Shown: positions 7,971 to 15,514 of the stretch, in pieces
Layout of the letters: every line of letters starts with the position of its first letter
Position numbering within the stretch: position 1 is the first letter of the stretch
IMG/VR virus record: IMGVR_UViG_3300037508_000246
Coordinates: 1-41,252 of that record
From: a virus
Length of the DNA stretch: 41,252 bases
Reading direction: 5' to 3' (one strand)
Notes under the pieces: generated by a model
What the model saw: only the letters and a program-made list of their open reading frames with translations
Database searches by the model: none
Told to the model about the DNA's origin: nothing
Made by a program: the position numbers and the translations under genes

Positions 7971-8485
7971 GCCGCCTTTATTCCGTAAAGAGTGAAAGTT
8001 GTTCCAACATCATATAACCCAGACTCTCCTATTGCTTGCTTAAAGTTTATTTGAGTAATTGCTGCGGTATTTCGCCATAGCGCAACGATTACCTGAAGGT
8101 CAGTAACAGGGCCAGTTAAAGTAAATGCTTTTGTTATGACCGTTTTATAGGTATTTGATTGGGAATAATTCATATAATTGATAATGGCTACAGATCTACT
8201 ATCACGAGCAAATGTTCCTATATTAAGTCCATTGTTGCCAACCCCTCTGCTTGAAGTGGGAGTTGACCCAGCTGTTGATAAAACGGTGCTTGAGTAGTTG
8301 CCTCCTGGTGTAGTTACATCTCCATTCAAAGAACATTGATTACTCATAGCAGTAGTTGCATTTGTATTTTGTCCTTCCACCACCGCGACTATATCTGTAT
8401 AGGTTTGTGGCAAATTTGCAAATTGTACAAGGGCAGAAGAAGAACTCAGCGTTGTAGTTGCTATCGGTTCATAAGTTATAGGCAT
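7967..8485 (-). CDS. Adhesin-module paralogue
   Basis: A 172-aa protein starting MPITYEPIATTTLSSSSALV. Key strings are FANLPQTYTDIVAVVEG, NYMNYSQSNTYKTVI, VALWRNTAAITQI and FTLYGIKAA. The ATG at 8485 overlaps the preceding stop as TAATG and is preferred over an upstream start at 8587 inside the neighbouring gene. Predicted virion surface protein. Confidence 0.7.
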   Translation of the reverse strand: MPITYEPIATTTLSSSSALVQFANLPQTYTDIVAVVEGQNTNATTAMSNQCSLNGDVTTPGGNYSSTVLSTAGSTPTSSRGVGNNGLNIGTFARDSRSVAIINYMNYSQSNTYKTVITKAFTLTGPVTDLQVIVALWRNTAAITQINFKQAIGESGLYDVGTTFTLYGIKAA

Positions 8486-9057
8486 TATGCGCTCCGTATT
8501 CCGTAGAGGGCGAATTGGCTGTACTGTTGAAATGTAGAAGTATTTGGTTCTATTTTGAAACTTGTAACAGCAGAAGTGCTTTGCCATAAACCGCTATTCA
8601 GTTGCAAACCACCTGAACCATTAACATCGTAACCAGAAAGCATACGCAATGTTTTATATTTATTTGTATTTGCGTAATCCAATATGTCTATTACACCAAC
8701 GCCAAATGTATTAGAAGTTGCTGAAAAACCATTTGAATAAGCTCCATACATAAATGCGGCAGAGGAACCAGCATTAGCAGTAACTGAACTGCCATTTCCT
8801 TGAATTTCGTGCCAAGCATAATTACTTCCATTATCAGAATTGAAAGTCATTTTGAAAACTGCAACACTTCCAAAACGAGTCATAAACCTTACCTGCAAAT
8901 GACTATAAGTATTAGGAATAGAAGTAAACTCCACATTGGCAGCACCACCGCCACCAACAGAATAAGTAGCAATAGATTCAAATGGACCAGTTTCAACAAG
9001 TTTTCCCCACCCAAAACCTTTTGCTGGAGATACCCCACTTAAACCAATATATGGCAT
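8485..9057 (-). CDS. Adhesin-module paralogue
   Basis: A 190-aa protein whose first 25 residues (MPYIGLSGVSPAKGFGWGKL) are a separate leader. The shared module follows: FTSIPNTYSHLQVRFM, NGSNYAWHEIQGNGSS, ILDYANTNKYKTLRM, GLWQSTSAVTSF and QYSQFALYGIRSA. Closest to the 184-aa paralogue at 5049. At DNA level the 3' ends share an ATTCCGTAGAGGGCGAA stretch (near 5060 and 8499), a possible recombination seam. Confidence 0.7.
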   Translation of the reverse strand: MPYIGLSGVSPAKGFGWGKLVETGPFESIATYSVGGGGAANVEFTSIPNTYSHLQVRFMTRFGSVAVFKMTFNSDNGSNYAWHEIQGNGSSVTANAGSSAAFMYGAYSNGFSATSNTFGVGVIDILDYANTNKYKTLRMLSGYDVNGSGGLQLNSGLWQSTSAVTSFKIEPNTSTFQQYSQFALYGIRSA

Positions 9058-9067
9058 TTGTTACCCC

Positions 9068-9823
9068 TTATGCAAACTTAGTCTGACTTGCCAATACTGT
9101 ATAAGTAGCAGATCCTGATTTCATTATTGTAATGACATATGCATCAATGCTATTTGTGTTACCGCTTGAAGGCGCTGTTCCACCTTGCCATTTTGGAGTT
9201 ACTGATGATCCATCAACTTGTACTGCAGTAGGATAATAAGCAGTAGATCCATTTTGAATCAATACAACTGCTGTAATAGTATCATTTGTAGCAAGAATTG
9301 TGTTTAATGATGTTGTTGCGCTACCCCGCAAATTAATAACTTGATTGCCTGTAGCATTTGAATTGAAAAAATGTGTATTTGCTGTTAATAAATCAATAGC
9401 AATTGTGCCTGTTGCGGCGGTACCTGTAAATACCATTCTTTCTTCACCAGATACAAGTACTGGAGAAGATAATGTTGATGTATTTATTGTAGGAGAAGTT
9501 AATGTTTTATTTGTTAGTGTTTGAGCAGTAGTAAGATCTGCTGTTACTGTTGTATCAATTGCTACCGTTGGAATTGGGCCAGTACCGTTTGTTACGGTAA
9601 TACCAGTACCTGCTGTTACAGCTGATACATCTCCAGCCTCAGAAGAGTTTACCCAGTTTGTTCCATTATATGCAAGAACCTGGTTTGTAGCAGGGGTAGT
9701 TATAACAACATCTGTTAATTCATCCAAAGACTGTGTAGCTAGTCCTAATAGGGGGTACCATGTATCAGTACCAGTATCATATACATACCCTGGTTTTGGA
9801 TCTGTGGTATTAATGGTTGCCAT
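9068..9823 (-). CDS. Tail fiber protein sharing shaft and C-terminal modules
   Basis: A 251-aa fiber. The N-terminus has PGYVYDTGTDTWYPLLG, the shaft has DVSAVTAGTGITVTNGTGP and TLTNKTLTSPTI, and the C-terminal domain ends SATYTVLASQTKFA. The 379-aa fiber at 11180 ends almost identically (SATFTVLASQTKFA), and the shaft string also appears in the fiber at 5603. Promoter AATCTGCTATAAT and AAGGAG precede the ATG. Confidence 0.75.
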   Translation of the reverse strand: MATINTTDPKPGYVYDTGTDTWYPLLGLATQSLDELTDVVITTPATNQVLAYNGTNWVNSSEAGDVSAVTAGTGITVTNGTGPIPTVAIDTTVTADLTTAQTLTNKTLTSPTINTSTLSSPVLVSGEERMVFTGTAATGTIAIDLLTANTHFFNSNATGNQVINLRGSATTSLNTILATNDTITAVVLIQNGSTAYYPTAVQVDGSSVTPKWQGGTAPSSGNTNSIDAYVITIMKSGSATYTVLASQTKFA

Positions 9824-9841
9824 ATTTACTCCTTATGGTTT

Positions 9842-9854
9842 ATTATAGCAGATT
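9842..9854 (-). promoter_or_regulatory. Extended -10 promoter AATCTGCTATAAT, copy 3
   Basis: Third identical 13-mer. As with copy 1 the stop codon TAA of the upstream gene (9853-10260) is joined directly to TCTGCTATAAT. AAGGAG and the ATG at 9823 follow on the minus strand. Confidence 0.6.
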
Positions 9855-10260
9855 ACTCAGTTAAACCAAGTTCTGATAAGACTCCTTGGATTATTTCATT
9901 TTTTGCCATATCTTCCGCCAAAGAGTCTGCGTGATTATTGCCGATATTCTCGCAATTCTCTAGGGTCATTGGAACATATCCGTCAACAAAAGGTTCGTGA
10001 GATTGCATATAGGTAATTCTGCCATCAACTAAAATTAAATATATTTTATCAGCCCAAGGATTTGTCTCTCTGATATATTCGGGCGTTGCATTATTTACAT
10101 TACTTATGCCATCCCACACTCTAACTTCAAGCCTTCCGCGATGAGAATTGGTTATCTCTAATTCGTTGAAGGTTGATAACGCGGCATCAATCTCTTCGGA
10201 AGATGGGATTGGCTTTTGAAGATATCTAGCCCTGTCAATAAATATTTTATGCTCTATCAT
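9853..10260 (-). CDS. Tail-region protein of unknown function
   Basis: A 135-aa acidic protein starting MIEHKIFIDRARYLQKPIPSS. It has SSEEIDAALSTFNELEI, a beta stretch RLEVRVWDGISN, then ADKIYLILVDGRITYMQSHEPFVDGYVP and a helical C-terminus ending LSELGLTE. I do not recognise the family. The ATG at 10260 has AGGAG upstream. It sits between a Kelch protein and a fiber, so a structural or fiber-assembly role is possible. Confidence 0.55.
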   Translation of the reverse strand: MIEHKIFIDRARYLQKPIPSSEEIDAALSTFNELEITNSHRGRLEVRVWDGISNVNNATPEYIRETNPWADKIYLILVDGRITYMQSHEPFVDGYVPMTLENCENIGNNHADSLAEDMAKNEIIQGVLSELGLTE

Positions 10261-10268
10261 TTTATCTC

Positions 10269-11171
10269 CTATGTTTGGTAAACGTAAACTCGTTTTGCGC
10301 CTGTGCCACCCGAATCGCCAACGGCATAGTATATCTTAGTCCCTATGACTCCAGCAATAAAGGCTGATTGTTTTATTGGGGATGAAGTTTTTTGGCTCCA
10401 AGAATCAGTTGCAATAGTATAAGCGTAGTTGGTGTCTGTATAGTAAGGTGGGGTATTTTCAGTTCCACCTATGTAGTAAATCTTTCCATTTACATATCCT
10501 CCACTTCCAACGCCCCGCACAACAGGCATTGATGTAAGAGTGGTGTAATTGTTAGCTGCAACGTTATATCTTCTTACTACATCTGATCTAGTAGGATTAT
10601 CCCCCGCAACCATATAAATATTTGTGCCATCGGTAACAGTAAGTGCCCAAGTTACTCCGCTTGGAAAAGTTGCTTTAGTTGACCAAGTATCTGTAACAGT
10701 ATCATAGGCTTCGTTAGGGCCAGGATTTATCAATGAGCCAGTGTAGCCACCTAACACATAGCACACTGAACCAACCGCTACGGCCATCAAATAGCTTCTA
10801 CCTGTTGGCATAGCAGTTTTGGTTGTCCAAGTATTAGCGCTTACACTGTAAGCTGTATTCTGAGTACCAGCAATATAGTCTCCAAAAGCGTAAATTGTTC
10901 CTGAAACTTCTGCACAAGCGAGAGCATCTCTTTTTGCTGGAAGAGCGGCTTTTTGTGTCCAAGTATCAGTCGCTGGGTCGTATTGTTGCGTAAAGGTGTT
11001 GGTAGCACCTCCTCCAATTACATAATATTTTCCACCCGAAACTGCTCCACCAAAATAGCCAGCATCATTAGTAATATCAGCAAGACGAGTGTATGTGTCA
11101 GGAATAACAGTTGGACTTGATGCCCACCCATAAACCTTGGCACCACCTATGAGTTCTATTAATGGACTCAT
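10269..11171 (-). CDS. Kelch-repeat beta-propeller protein in the tail module
   Basis: A 300-aa protein with about six Kelch-type blades from residue 27. Each blade pairs a W/Y-T/S-x-K/L-x-x-x-P strand with an aromatic/GG strand: YDPATDTWTQKAALP, VSANTWTTKTAMP, YDTVTDTWSTKATFP, NYTTLTSMP and DSWSQKTSSP, alternating with YYVIGG, CYVLGG and KIYYIGG. A six-bladed propeller is predicted. Kelch propellers bind proteins or glycans; in a phage tail a receptor-binding role is inferred. The leader of about 25 residues (MSPLIELIGGAKVYGWASS) resembles that of the adhesin at 8485. Confidence 0.8.
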   Translation of the reverse strand: MSPLIELIGGAKVYGWASSPTVIPDTYTRLADITNDAGYFGGAVSGGKYYVIGGGATNTFTQQYDPATDTWTQKAALPAKRDALACAEVSGTIYAFGDYIAGTQNTAYSVSANTWTTKTAMPTGRSYLMAVAVGSVCYVLGGYTGSLINPGPNEAYDTVTDTWSTKATFPSGVTWALTVTDGTNIYMVAGDNPTRSDVVRRYNVAANNYTTLTSMPVVRGVGSGGYVNGKIYYIGGTENTPPYYTDTNYAYTIATDSWSQKTSSPIKQSAFIAGVIGTKIYYAVGDSGGTGAKRVYVYQT

Positions 11172-11179
11172 ATTATGAC

Positions 11180-12319
11180 CTACGCAAACTTAGTCTGAGA
11201 TGCTAATACTGTAAATGTAGCAGATGCTGTTTTAATAATGTTGTAAAGATATACATCAATACCGCTTGCATTACCCGCCGCTGGCGCAGTGCCACCTTGC
11301 CACTCTACTGTAACCCCAGAAGTTGTACCATCAACTTGCAAAGATGTGTTGTAATAAGGTGTAGCTCCTTGTGTTGCTAAAAACGCAACGGTAAGAGAAT
11401 CACCTGTTGTTAAAATTGAATTAAGAGAAGTAGAAGAACTTGCTCTTACATTCAATACCCAGTTTCCTGTAGCATTTGAAGTGTAATACCAAGAACCTGA
11501 TGTATCAGTATCTAGATTAATTGTTCCTGTTGCAGCAGATGCAACAATATTCATTCTTTCTTCTGGAGATACTAATACTGGTTGATTAATAATTGGGGTT
11601 GTTAATGTTTTACCGCTCATTGTAAGAGTATTATTTGTTGTTGCAACTACCGCCGTGTCTACGGCAACTGAAGGAATAGGACCTGTTGAACTTGTAACAG
11701 AAATACCTGTTCCAGATGTTACTGCAGTGATATCGCCTTGATCATTTACAATCCACTCAAGGCCAGATGTAGTTGAGGAGTTAACTGCAAGAATATATCC
11801 ATTTGTTGATGCAGCATTTAAAACTGAAGCGGTATCATTAGCAGTTCCTACTAAAATATCTCCCTTAGCAGAAATAACTGCTTGTGGAATAAAAGGATTT
11901 GCTGTAATTGATGTTGGATCTTTATCTACCCAAATAACACCAGTTGAAAGATCTGAAGTTGGAACACTGTTTGTAAATACCGCGGTAGCAGAAACTGGTT
12001 GTCCACCAATTGTTCCATCTTGATCTACCCAAATATATCCATTAGGAATCTCAGCTGGTGAAAAGTCTTCTGGAACTGGAGCGGTATTAGCAACATCTCC
12101 ACCAGATGATGGACGATTTTCTAGATCAACAATGTCTTGCTGAATATCATAAATAGTTTTAGCCATTGAGGGTGAAACTAAAGATCCAGGTGAGGTATTT
12201 GCTGGGCTATACTCGTATGATCCGTAGTGATATGCTCTTAGGGCTGCTTGAATATCTGCAGCATCAGCATATCCTGGGATTGCTGTTGGAATTAATACTC
12301 CAATTGATTCTGTTGCCAC
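11180..12319 (-). CDS. Long tail fiber protein
   Basis: A 379-aa fiber starting at a GTG codon (12319) six bases after GAGGAG. The N-terminal 60 residues (TAIPGYADAADIQAALRAYHYG) look like a fiber-attachment region. Two IWVDQDG/VIWVDKDP repeats follow, then the shaft string DITAVTSGTGISVTSSTGP, TNNTLTMSGKTLTTP and the C-terminal domain ending ASQTKFA. Promoter TGGTATAAT lies at 12341-12349. Closely related to the fibers at 9068 and 5603. Confidence 0.75.
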   Translation of the reverse strand: MATESIGVLIPTAIPGYADAADIQAALRAYHYGSYEYSPANTSPGSLVSPSMAKTIYDIQQDIVDLENRPSSGGDVANTAPVPEDFSPAEIPNGYIWVDQDGTIGGQPVSATAVFTNSVPTSDLSTGVIWVDKDPTSITANPFIPQAVISAKGDILVGTANDTASVLNAASTNGYILAVNSSTTSGLEWIVNDQGDITAVTSGTGISVTSSTGPIPSVAVDTAVVATTNNTLTMSGKTLTTPIINQPVLVSPEERMNIVASAATGTINLDTDTSGSWYYTSNATGNWVLNVRASSSTSLNSILTTGDSLTVAFLATQGATPYYNTSLQVDGTTSGVTVEWQGGTAPAAGNASGIDVYLYNIIKTASATFTVLASQTKFA

Positions 12320-12340
12320 GGTATCTCCTCGTTAACCAAA

Positions 12341-12349
12341 ATTATACCA
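12341..12349 (-). promoter_or_regulatory. Extended -10 promoter of the 379-aa fiber
   Basis: Minus-strand TGGTATAAT, about 22 nt before the GTG start. GAGGAG lies between, so this mRNA would carry a short leader with a ribosome-binding site. Confidence 0.5.
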
Positions 12350-12352
12350 TAG

Positions 12353-12949
12353 TTATGAGACTATGGTAATCTGTAAATGCGTTGTAACTTGTACTCCGCT
12401 AGTGTATGTTCCTGTGTCTCCAAGTGGTAGCCAACTAGAGGAGTCATATTCTACGGCGTTTAAATTTATTATTAAATTGCTACCCGCTAAAGCAGGAATC
12501 TGCATGGAAGAAGCAATAGGGTTTTCATATGCAATGCTATATTTAACATTAAAATTTTCTGCAGTTAGCGGGGTACCAGAAATAGTAACAATATCCTCTA
12601 CAGGTATTACTATCTGAGCATCTCCATCTTCAAAGGTAGTTAAATGATTCTCTGAATAAATAGTAGGATTTATATCTAATACTTCTACCCAGACATTTCC
12701 ACCAGGTTCTGCTACATATTGAAAGATATATCCATAGGTAGCGCTTGGAGAAACGTTTACATAAAGATCATTAAGAAGTAGGGTTTGTCCACCTAGTTGT
12801 CCACTAGAGGTTTGAAGATTTGGATCGCCAGATCCTACAAAGAATTTACTACCACGAGTACCTTGGGCTCCAATATCAAGTTGGAGTTCAATTACACTTG
12901 GGGGTCCAAGAACGGTGACGTCATCGTTAGATAATAATACTTCTGGCAT
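12353..12949 (-). CDS. Minor tail / fiber-base protein
   Basis: A 198-aa beta-rich protein. The N-terminal part DVTVLGPPSVIELQLDIGAQ, GTRGSKFFVGSGDPN is of a kind I associate with actinophage minor tail proteins upstream of fibers. The rest is beta-strand sequence without catalytic motifs. The ATG at 12949 overlaps the stop of the preceding small gene as TAATG. Likely a structural adaptor (inferred). Confidence 0.6.
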   Translation of the reverse strand: MPEVLLSNDDVTVLGPPSVIELQLDIGAQGTRGSKFFVGSGDPNLQTSSGQLGGQTLLLNDLYVNVSPSATYGYIFQYVAEPGGNVWVEVLDINPTIYSENHLTTFEDGDAQIVIPVEDIVTISGTPLTAENFNVKYSIAYENPIASSMQIPALAGSNLIINLNAVEYDSSSWLPLGDTGTYTSGVQVTTHLQITIVS

Positions 12950-13296
12950 TATGCCGCACCTGTAACCTGCTCAGTTACTGTTATAGTTCCAGTAATCAAG
13001 GTAAATACAAGCGATGCACCACTAGTAATTTCTACGTCATACACATATGTTCCAGCATCTAATGTTCCACCAACGCCTGGCAAAATTGTGCAAGTAACAG
13101 TATCATTTACTGCGCTAACTACAGCCTGTGCTTCAACGCTAAATGTTGGATTATCTCCACGACTTGATGCAATAAAAAAATCGGCGGTATAACCAGTTAA
13201 ATCAAATGCTCCACCATTAGAAGTCTTTGGACGAATAACAAATTCATTTGTATCACCCTTGTAATAATTAAAATTATATGTTCCTGGAAATGCCAT
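12949..13296 (-). CDS. Small baseplate/tail beta-domain protein (BppU N-terminal-like)
   Basis: A 115-aa protein: YYKGDTNEFVIRPKT, GGAFDLTGYTADFFIASSRGD, then DAGTYVYDVEITSGASLVFT and GTITVTEQV. The GDT-x-x-F and F-D-L-T-G-Y pattern is the best match in this window to upper baseplate protein N-terminal domains. One of three paralogues here (also 186-563 and 13394-13804). Coupled by TAATG to the 33-aa gene upstream. Confidence 0.65.
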   Translation of the reverse strand: MAFPGTYNFNYYKGDTNEFVIRPKTSNGGAFDLTGYTADFFIASSRGDNPTFSVEAQAVVSAVNDTVTCTILPGVGGTLDAGTYVYDVEITSGASLVFTLITGTITVTEQVTGAA

Positions 13297-13397
13297 TATG
13301 CTTCTACCTTAAATACTTCGTCGTTAACTTTAATAAGCGGCGGAAGTAAATCGTTGCTATCATCAATCTTAATTACGGGCGGTAGCGAAACTGTCAT
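13296..13397 (-). CDS. 33-aa tail-operon peptide
   Basis: A small ORF: MTVSLPPVIKIDDSNDLLPP and on to KVEA. A strong AGGAGG lies six to seven bases before the ATG at 13397. It overlaps the upstream gene as ATGA and the downstream gene as TAATG, so a coding role is well supported despite its size. It has a repeated PPVIKIDDS / PPLIKVNDE pattern. Function unknown. Confidence 0.7.
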   Translation of the reverse strand: MTVSLPPVIKIDDSNDLLPPLIKVNDEVFKVEA

Positions 13398-13804
13398 AAA
13401 CTTCCTCCTGGAGTTACATCACCTAGTACACTAATTGTACCAATAACTGGTGTCCAAATTGTCGGATTTGCTAAATTATTTCCAATTTGTACAGATAGAT
13501 CAAAAGATAATTCTGCAACAATACTTTTATACCCTGTTCCCCATCTTTGGGTAATATCACATTCGGCGGTAATCACGACAGATCCCGTTGTGGCGGTTAC
13601 ATCAAGGTTATCTAGCACATCACCTAGGGGATCATAAACTGTGGCCTTATAGGTCCAGTCAGAGGTGTCAAAAGGGGTAGTCTCATCAAGTTCTAGAAAG
13701 TCAACTGTCAAAGTTGCGGTATCGCCACGAACCACTCGCCACTGAATGTTAGCAGGATTAGCGCCATATTTTTCTATATCATTTGAACAGCAGGAGTTGG
13801 CCAT
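13394..13804 (-). CDS. Small baseplate/tail beta-domain protein, first gene of the tail operon
   Basis: A 136-aa protein: WRVVRGDTATLTVDFLELD, PFDTSDWTYKATVYDP, a middle of beta strands and WTPVIGTISVLGDV near the end. It parallels the genes at 186 and 12949. The N-terminus carries a CC pair (MANSCCSND). There is no Shine-Dalgarno; TATAAT (13813-13818) lies eight bases before the ATG, so the transcript starting there should be leaderless. Confidence 0.65.
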   Translation of the reverse strand: MANSCCSNDIEKYGANPANIQWRVVRGDTATLTVDFLELDETTPFDTSDWTYKATVYDPLGDVLDNLDVTATTGSVVITAECDITQRWGTGYKSIVAELSFDLSVQIGNNLANPTIWTPVIGTISVLGDVTPGGSL

Positions 13805-13812
13805 AATATTTG

Positions 13813-13821
13813 ATTATATCA
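13813..13821 (-). promoter_or_regulatory. Leaderless promoter of the tail operon
   Basis: Minus-strand TGATATAAT, eight bases before ATG 13804, with no ribosome-binding site between. The same TGATATAAT arrangement precedes the genes starting at 14328 and 15137, each with seven intervening bases. Confidence 0.6.
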
Positions 13822-13824
13822 TAA

Positions 13825-13885
13825 AATAAGGCTGAAACCCGCTAGGAGCAGTGGGGTGGGTAGAGAGCAACCTAGCGGGCCAGCA
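13825..13885 (-). ncRNA. Candidate small RNA or 5' hairpin upstream of the tail operon
   Basis: An extended -10 (TGTTATAAT, 13891-13899) would start a minus-strand transcript almost exactly at a 9-bp perfect stem, CCCGCTAGG (13871-13879) with CCTAGCGGG (13838-13846). The stem encloses a 24-nt C-rich loop and is flanked by a weaker GCTG/CAGC pairing, then TTATTTT. It could be a small RNA or a structured leader. No ORF is seen inside. Confidence 0.35.
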
Positions 13886-14100
13886 TATTGATTATAACAT
13901 TTCTTTATTATGAAAACGGACAAAAGGTATAAAAACTATTAAACCAGGCAGTATTTCTAAATTGTTATCAAATCGTTATAAAGAAAAAACGGTATAAAGT
14001 TGAAAACTACAAAACCAGAGTGTATAATTAAAATATATAAAGAAAAGAATACATTAACTATTAAGATATCTTTTAATATATTATATATAGGTAAAAAATA
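13886..14100. other. AT-rich intergenic region with promoter and imperfect direct repeat
   Basis: No gene is supported. It holds the extended -10 at 13891-13899 with a TGTCCGTTTT box just upstream (13913-13922, minus strand). It also has an imperfect direct repeat beginning GGTATAAA and containing AAACCAG (about 13927 and 13991), and a palindromic ATTAAGATATCTTTTAAT near 14060. It separates the fiber operon from the 14101 gene. Confidence 0.5.
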
Positions 14101-14328
14101 TTAGTTCTTAGAATGATCTTTAAGGTGTTCAATCATCATATCAAAGACTTTATCCATTTTATCCTCAAGCCTGGTTACTTGATCTTTCATTGAACTTCCA
14201 CTATTTGGCTTCAATTCGGACATAATATCCTCAACGTATTTTTTCACAATCCACCTTCCGACAAGTCCGACGGCGCCAAGAATGGATATAAGTGTTAATA
14301 TAAATCCAGCCCAGTCCTGTGCAGTCAT
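14101..14328 (-). CDS. Single-pass membrane protein with C-terminal coiled coil (holin candidate)
   Basis: A 75-aa protein. Residues 8-29 (FILTLISILGAVGLVGRWIV) form one membrane helix, followed by a charged coiled coil (EDIMSELKP, TRLEDKMDKVFDMMIEHLK). This layout is common among small actinophage lysis-region proteins, so a holin or accessory lysis role is possible. The start is leaderless: TATAAT (14336-14341), seven bases, ATG. Confidence 0.6.
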   Translation of the reverse strand: MTAQDWAGFILTLISILGAVGLVGRWIVKKYVEDIMSELKPNSGSSMKDQVTRLEDKMDKVFDMMIEHLKDHSKN

Positions 14329-14335
14329 GAAATGA

Positions 14336-14344
14336 ATTATATCA
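14336..14344 (-). promoter_or_regulatory. Leaderless promoter TGATATAAT
   Basis: The -10 lies seven bases before ATG 14328 with no Shine-Dalgarno between. Confidence 0.55.
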
Positions 14345-14358
14345 TTATTTGAGATTGA

Positions 14359-14856
14359 TTATTCACAAATATATGTAAATAACATATGGAACTTATCTGC
14401 CGTTGCTAAGTTAAAGGGGCTGTTATGGTCAAATGGCTCATCTTTGGCAGAACTTCCAATACTCCAAATTGTCATAGATGTACTAGAATCTGTTAAATGA
14501 CCTTTTATGCTAAAGTGATGTACTCCTTGGTTTACAACGTCATGGACTGAACCACCATAAACATCTGTGTGGTATTTTGATGCAACAGGAATTGTTACTG
14601 AATATTGACCAGTTCCAAAATTAGTAACATTTGTACAATCAACATCAATCTGGACTGTTATTAGGTTTCCTAATTTAATATAATATCCTGCGGCTGGTGT
14701 TCCAGTAAATGTTAATCCAGTACCTGACCAAACTGGAGTGTACGTGAGAATTGTTGTTGTGCCATTATCTAAATCCCCTACAGGCCCCTGCGGTCCTTCA
14801 GGTCCAGTCGGTCCTGGTATTGCTCCACCGTCTGGGGGTGTATAAAATCTAGCCAT
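14359..14856 (-). CDS. Collagen-like tail fiber protein
   Basis: A 165-aa protein with a short collagen-type repeat at residues 12-27 (PGPTGPEGPQGPVG), which forms triple helices in phage fibers, followed by a beta-sandwich head: YTPVWSGTGLTFTG, GNLITVQIDVDCTNV, YSVTIPV and MLFTYICE. Probably a trimeric host-binding fiber. The ATG overlaps the stop of the preceding gene as TAATG. Confidence 0.75.
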   Translation of the reverse strand: MARFYTPPDGGAIPGPTGPEGPQGPVGDLDNGTTTILTYTPVWSGTGLTFTGTPAAGYYIKLGNLITVQIDVDCTNVTNFGTGQYSVTIPVASKYHTDVYGGSVHDVVNQGVHHFSIKGHLTDSSTSMTIWSIGSSAKDEPFDHNSPFNLATADKFHMLFTYICE

Positions 14857-15137
14857 TATGAACCTTGTTCAAGAGCGGTACTTAAAACCGATACAGACAA
14901 ATTGCTAGTAGATCCAATAGCATATATAGCGTCTTTGCCGTTAAGTTCAAGCGAAATTGCATGGCTTGGATCAATTCGAAATCCGTAATTTGAAGATGTT
15001 AAGTTCGCCGCACCGATATAGATATATCCTTCGGCATTTACATTTTGCATTGTAATGTCTACTCCTGAGTGAGTTCCTGGTGGACTCAAAAGGATCGGCG
15101 ATGTTGTACTTAAAATTACTACTTTGTGTGCTGTCAT
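14856..15137 (-). CDS. Small virion-type beta protein
   Basis: A 93-aa protein: MTAHKVVILSTTSPILLSPP, then VDITMQNVNAEGYIYIGAANL and a tail of beta strands ending ALEQGS. The pattern (IxxxN, GYIYIG) is that of small phage surface or head-tail proteins that report position-like values, but no named family is certain. Leaderless start: TATAAT (15145-15150), seven bases, ATG. Co-transcribed with the collagen-like fiber. Confidence 0.6.
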   Translation of the reverse strand: MTAHKVVILSTTSPILLSPPGTHSGVDITMQNVNAEGYIYIGAANLTSSNYGFRIDPSHAISLELNGKDAIYAIGSTSNLSVSVLSTALEQGS

Positions 15138-15144
15138 AAAATGT

Positions 15145-15153
15145 ATTATATCA
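15145..15153 (-). promoter_or_regulatory. Leaderless promoter TGATATAAT
   Basis: Seven bases separate the -10 from ATG 15137. It forms a divergent pair with the promoter of the gene at 15285; a palindrome ATGAATG-AAG-CATTCAT (15228-15244) between them is a possible operator. Confidence 0.55.
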
Positions 15154-15284
15154 TTTTAAATACGATTTTATGCGGCGGTATACAACAAAGCCGAAAATGG
15201 ATATTCAAACCACACCCTAGACAATCTATGAATGAAGCATTCATTATGTCTGAATATGTAGGTGTCTAAGGTATAATGGCATAT

Positions 15285-15491
15285 ATGGAAAATAACCAGG
15301 ATGATGTTAAGCCATGGGATTTAATAAATGGATCTCCTAGATCATCAGAAGAATTGTCTGAATACCGTTTGGAAATTTGTAGGAGTTGTCCTATGTACCG
15401 TCCAAAAACCAATACCTGTAAAAAATGTAATTGTTTTATGAAGTTAAAGACTACTCTGGAACATGCTAAATGTCCTATTGGGAAATGGTAG
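15285..15491 (+). CDS. DUF6171-like Cys-rich phage protein
   Basis: A 68-aa protein with CRSCPMYRPKTNTCKKCNCF, then MKLKTTLEHAKCPIGKW. The spacing CxxC...CxxCxC...CP-x-G-K-W is diagnostic of a small zinc-binding family widespread in phages of aquatic bacteria. The start at 15285 is preferred over an ATG at 15276: TATAAT (15272-15277) lies exactly seven bases before it, so the mRNA is predicted leaderless. Function unknown. Confidence 0.75.
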   Translation: MENNQDDVKPWDLINGSPRSSEELSEYRLEICRSCPMYRPKTNTCKKCNCFMKLKTTLEHAKCPIGKW

Positions 15492-15514
15492 ATTTTTTAT
15501 ATACCGCTTGAAAA

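Noticed and set aside
13838-13879. Simple terminator of an upstream gene
   Set aside because: The stem is perfect but no gene ends there, the loop is 24 nt long and the T-rich stretch is eight bases away; its position right at a -10 favours a 5' structure or small RNA.
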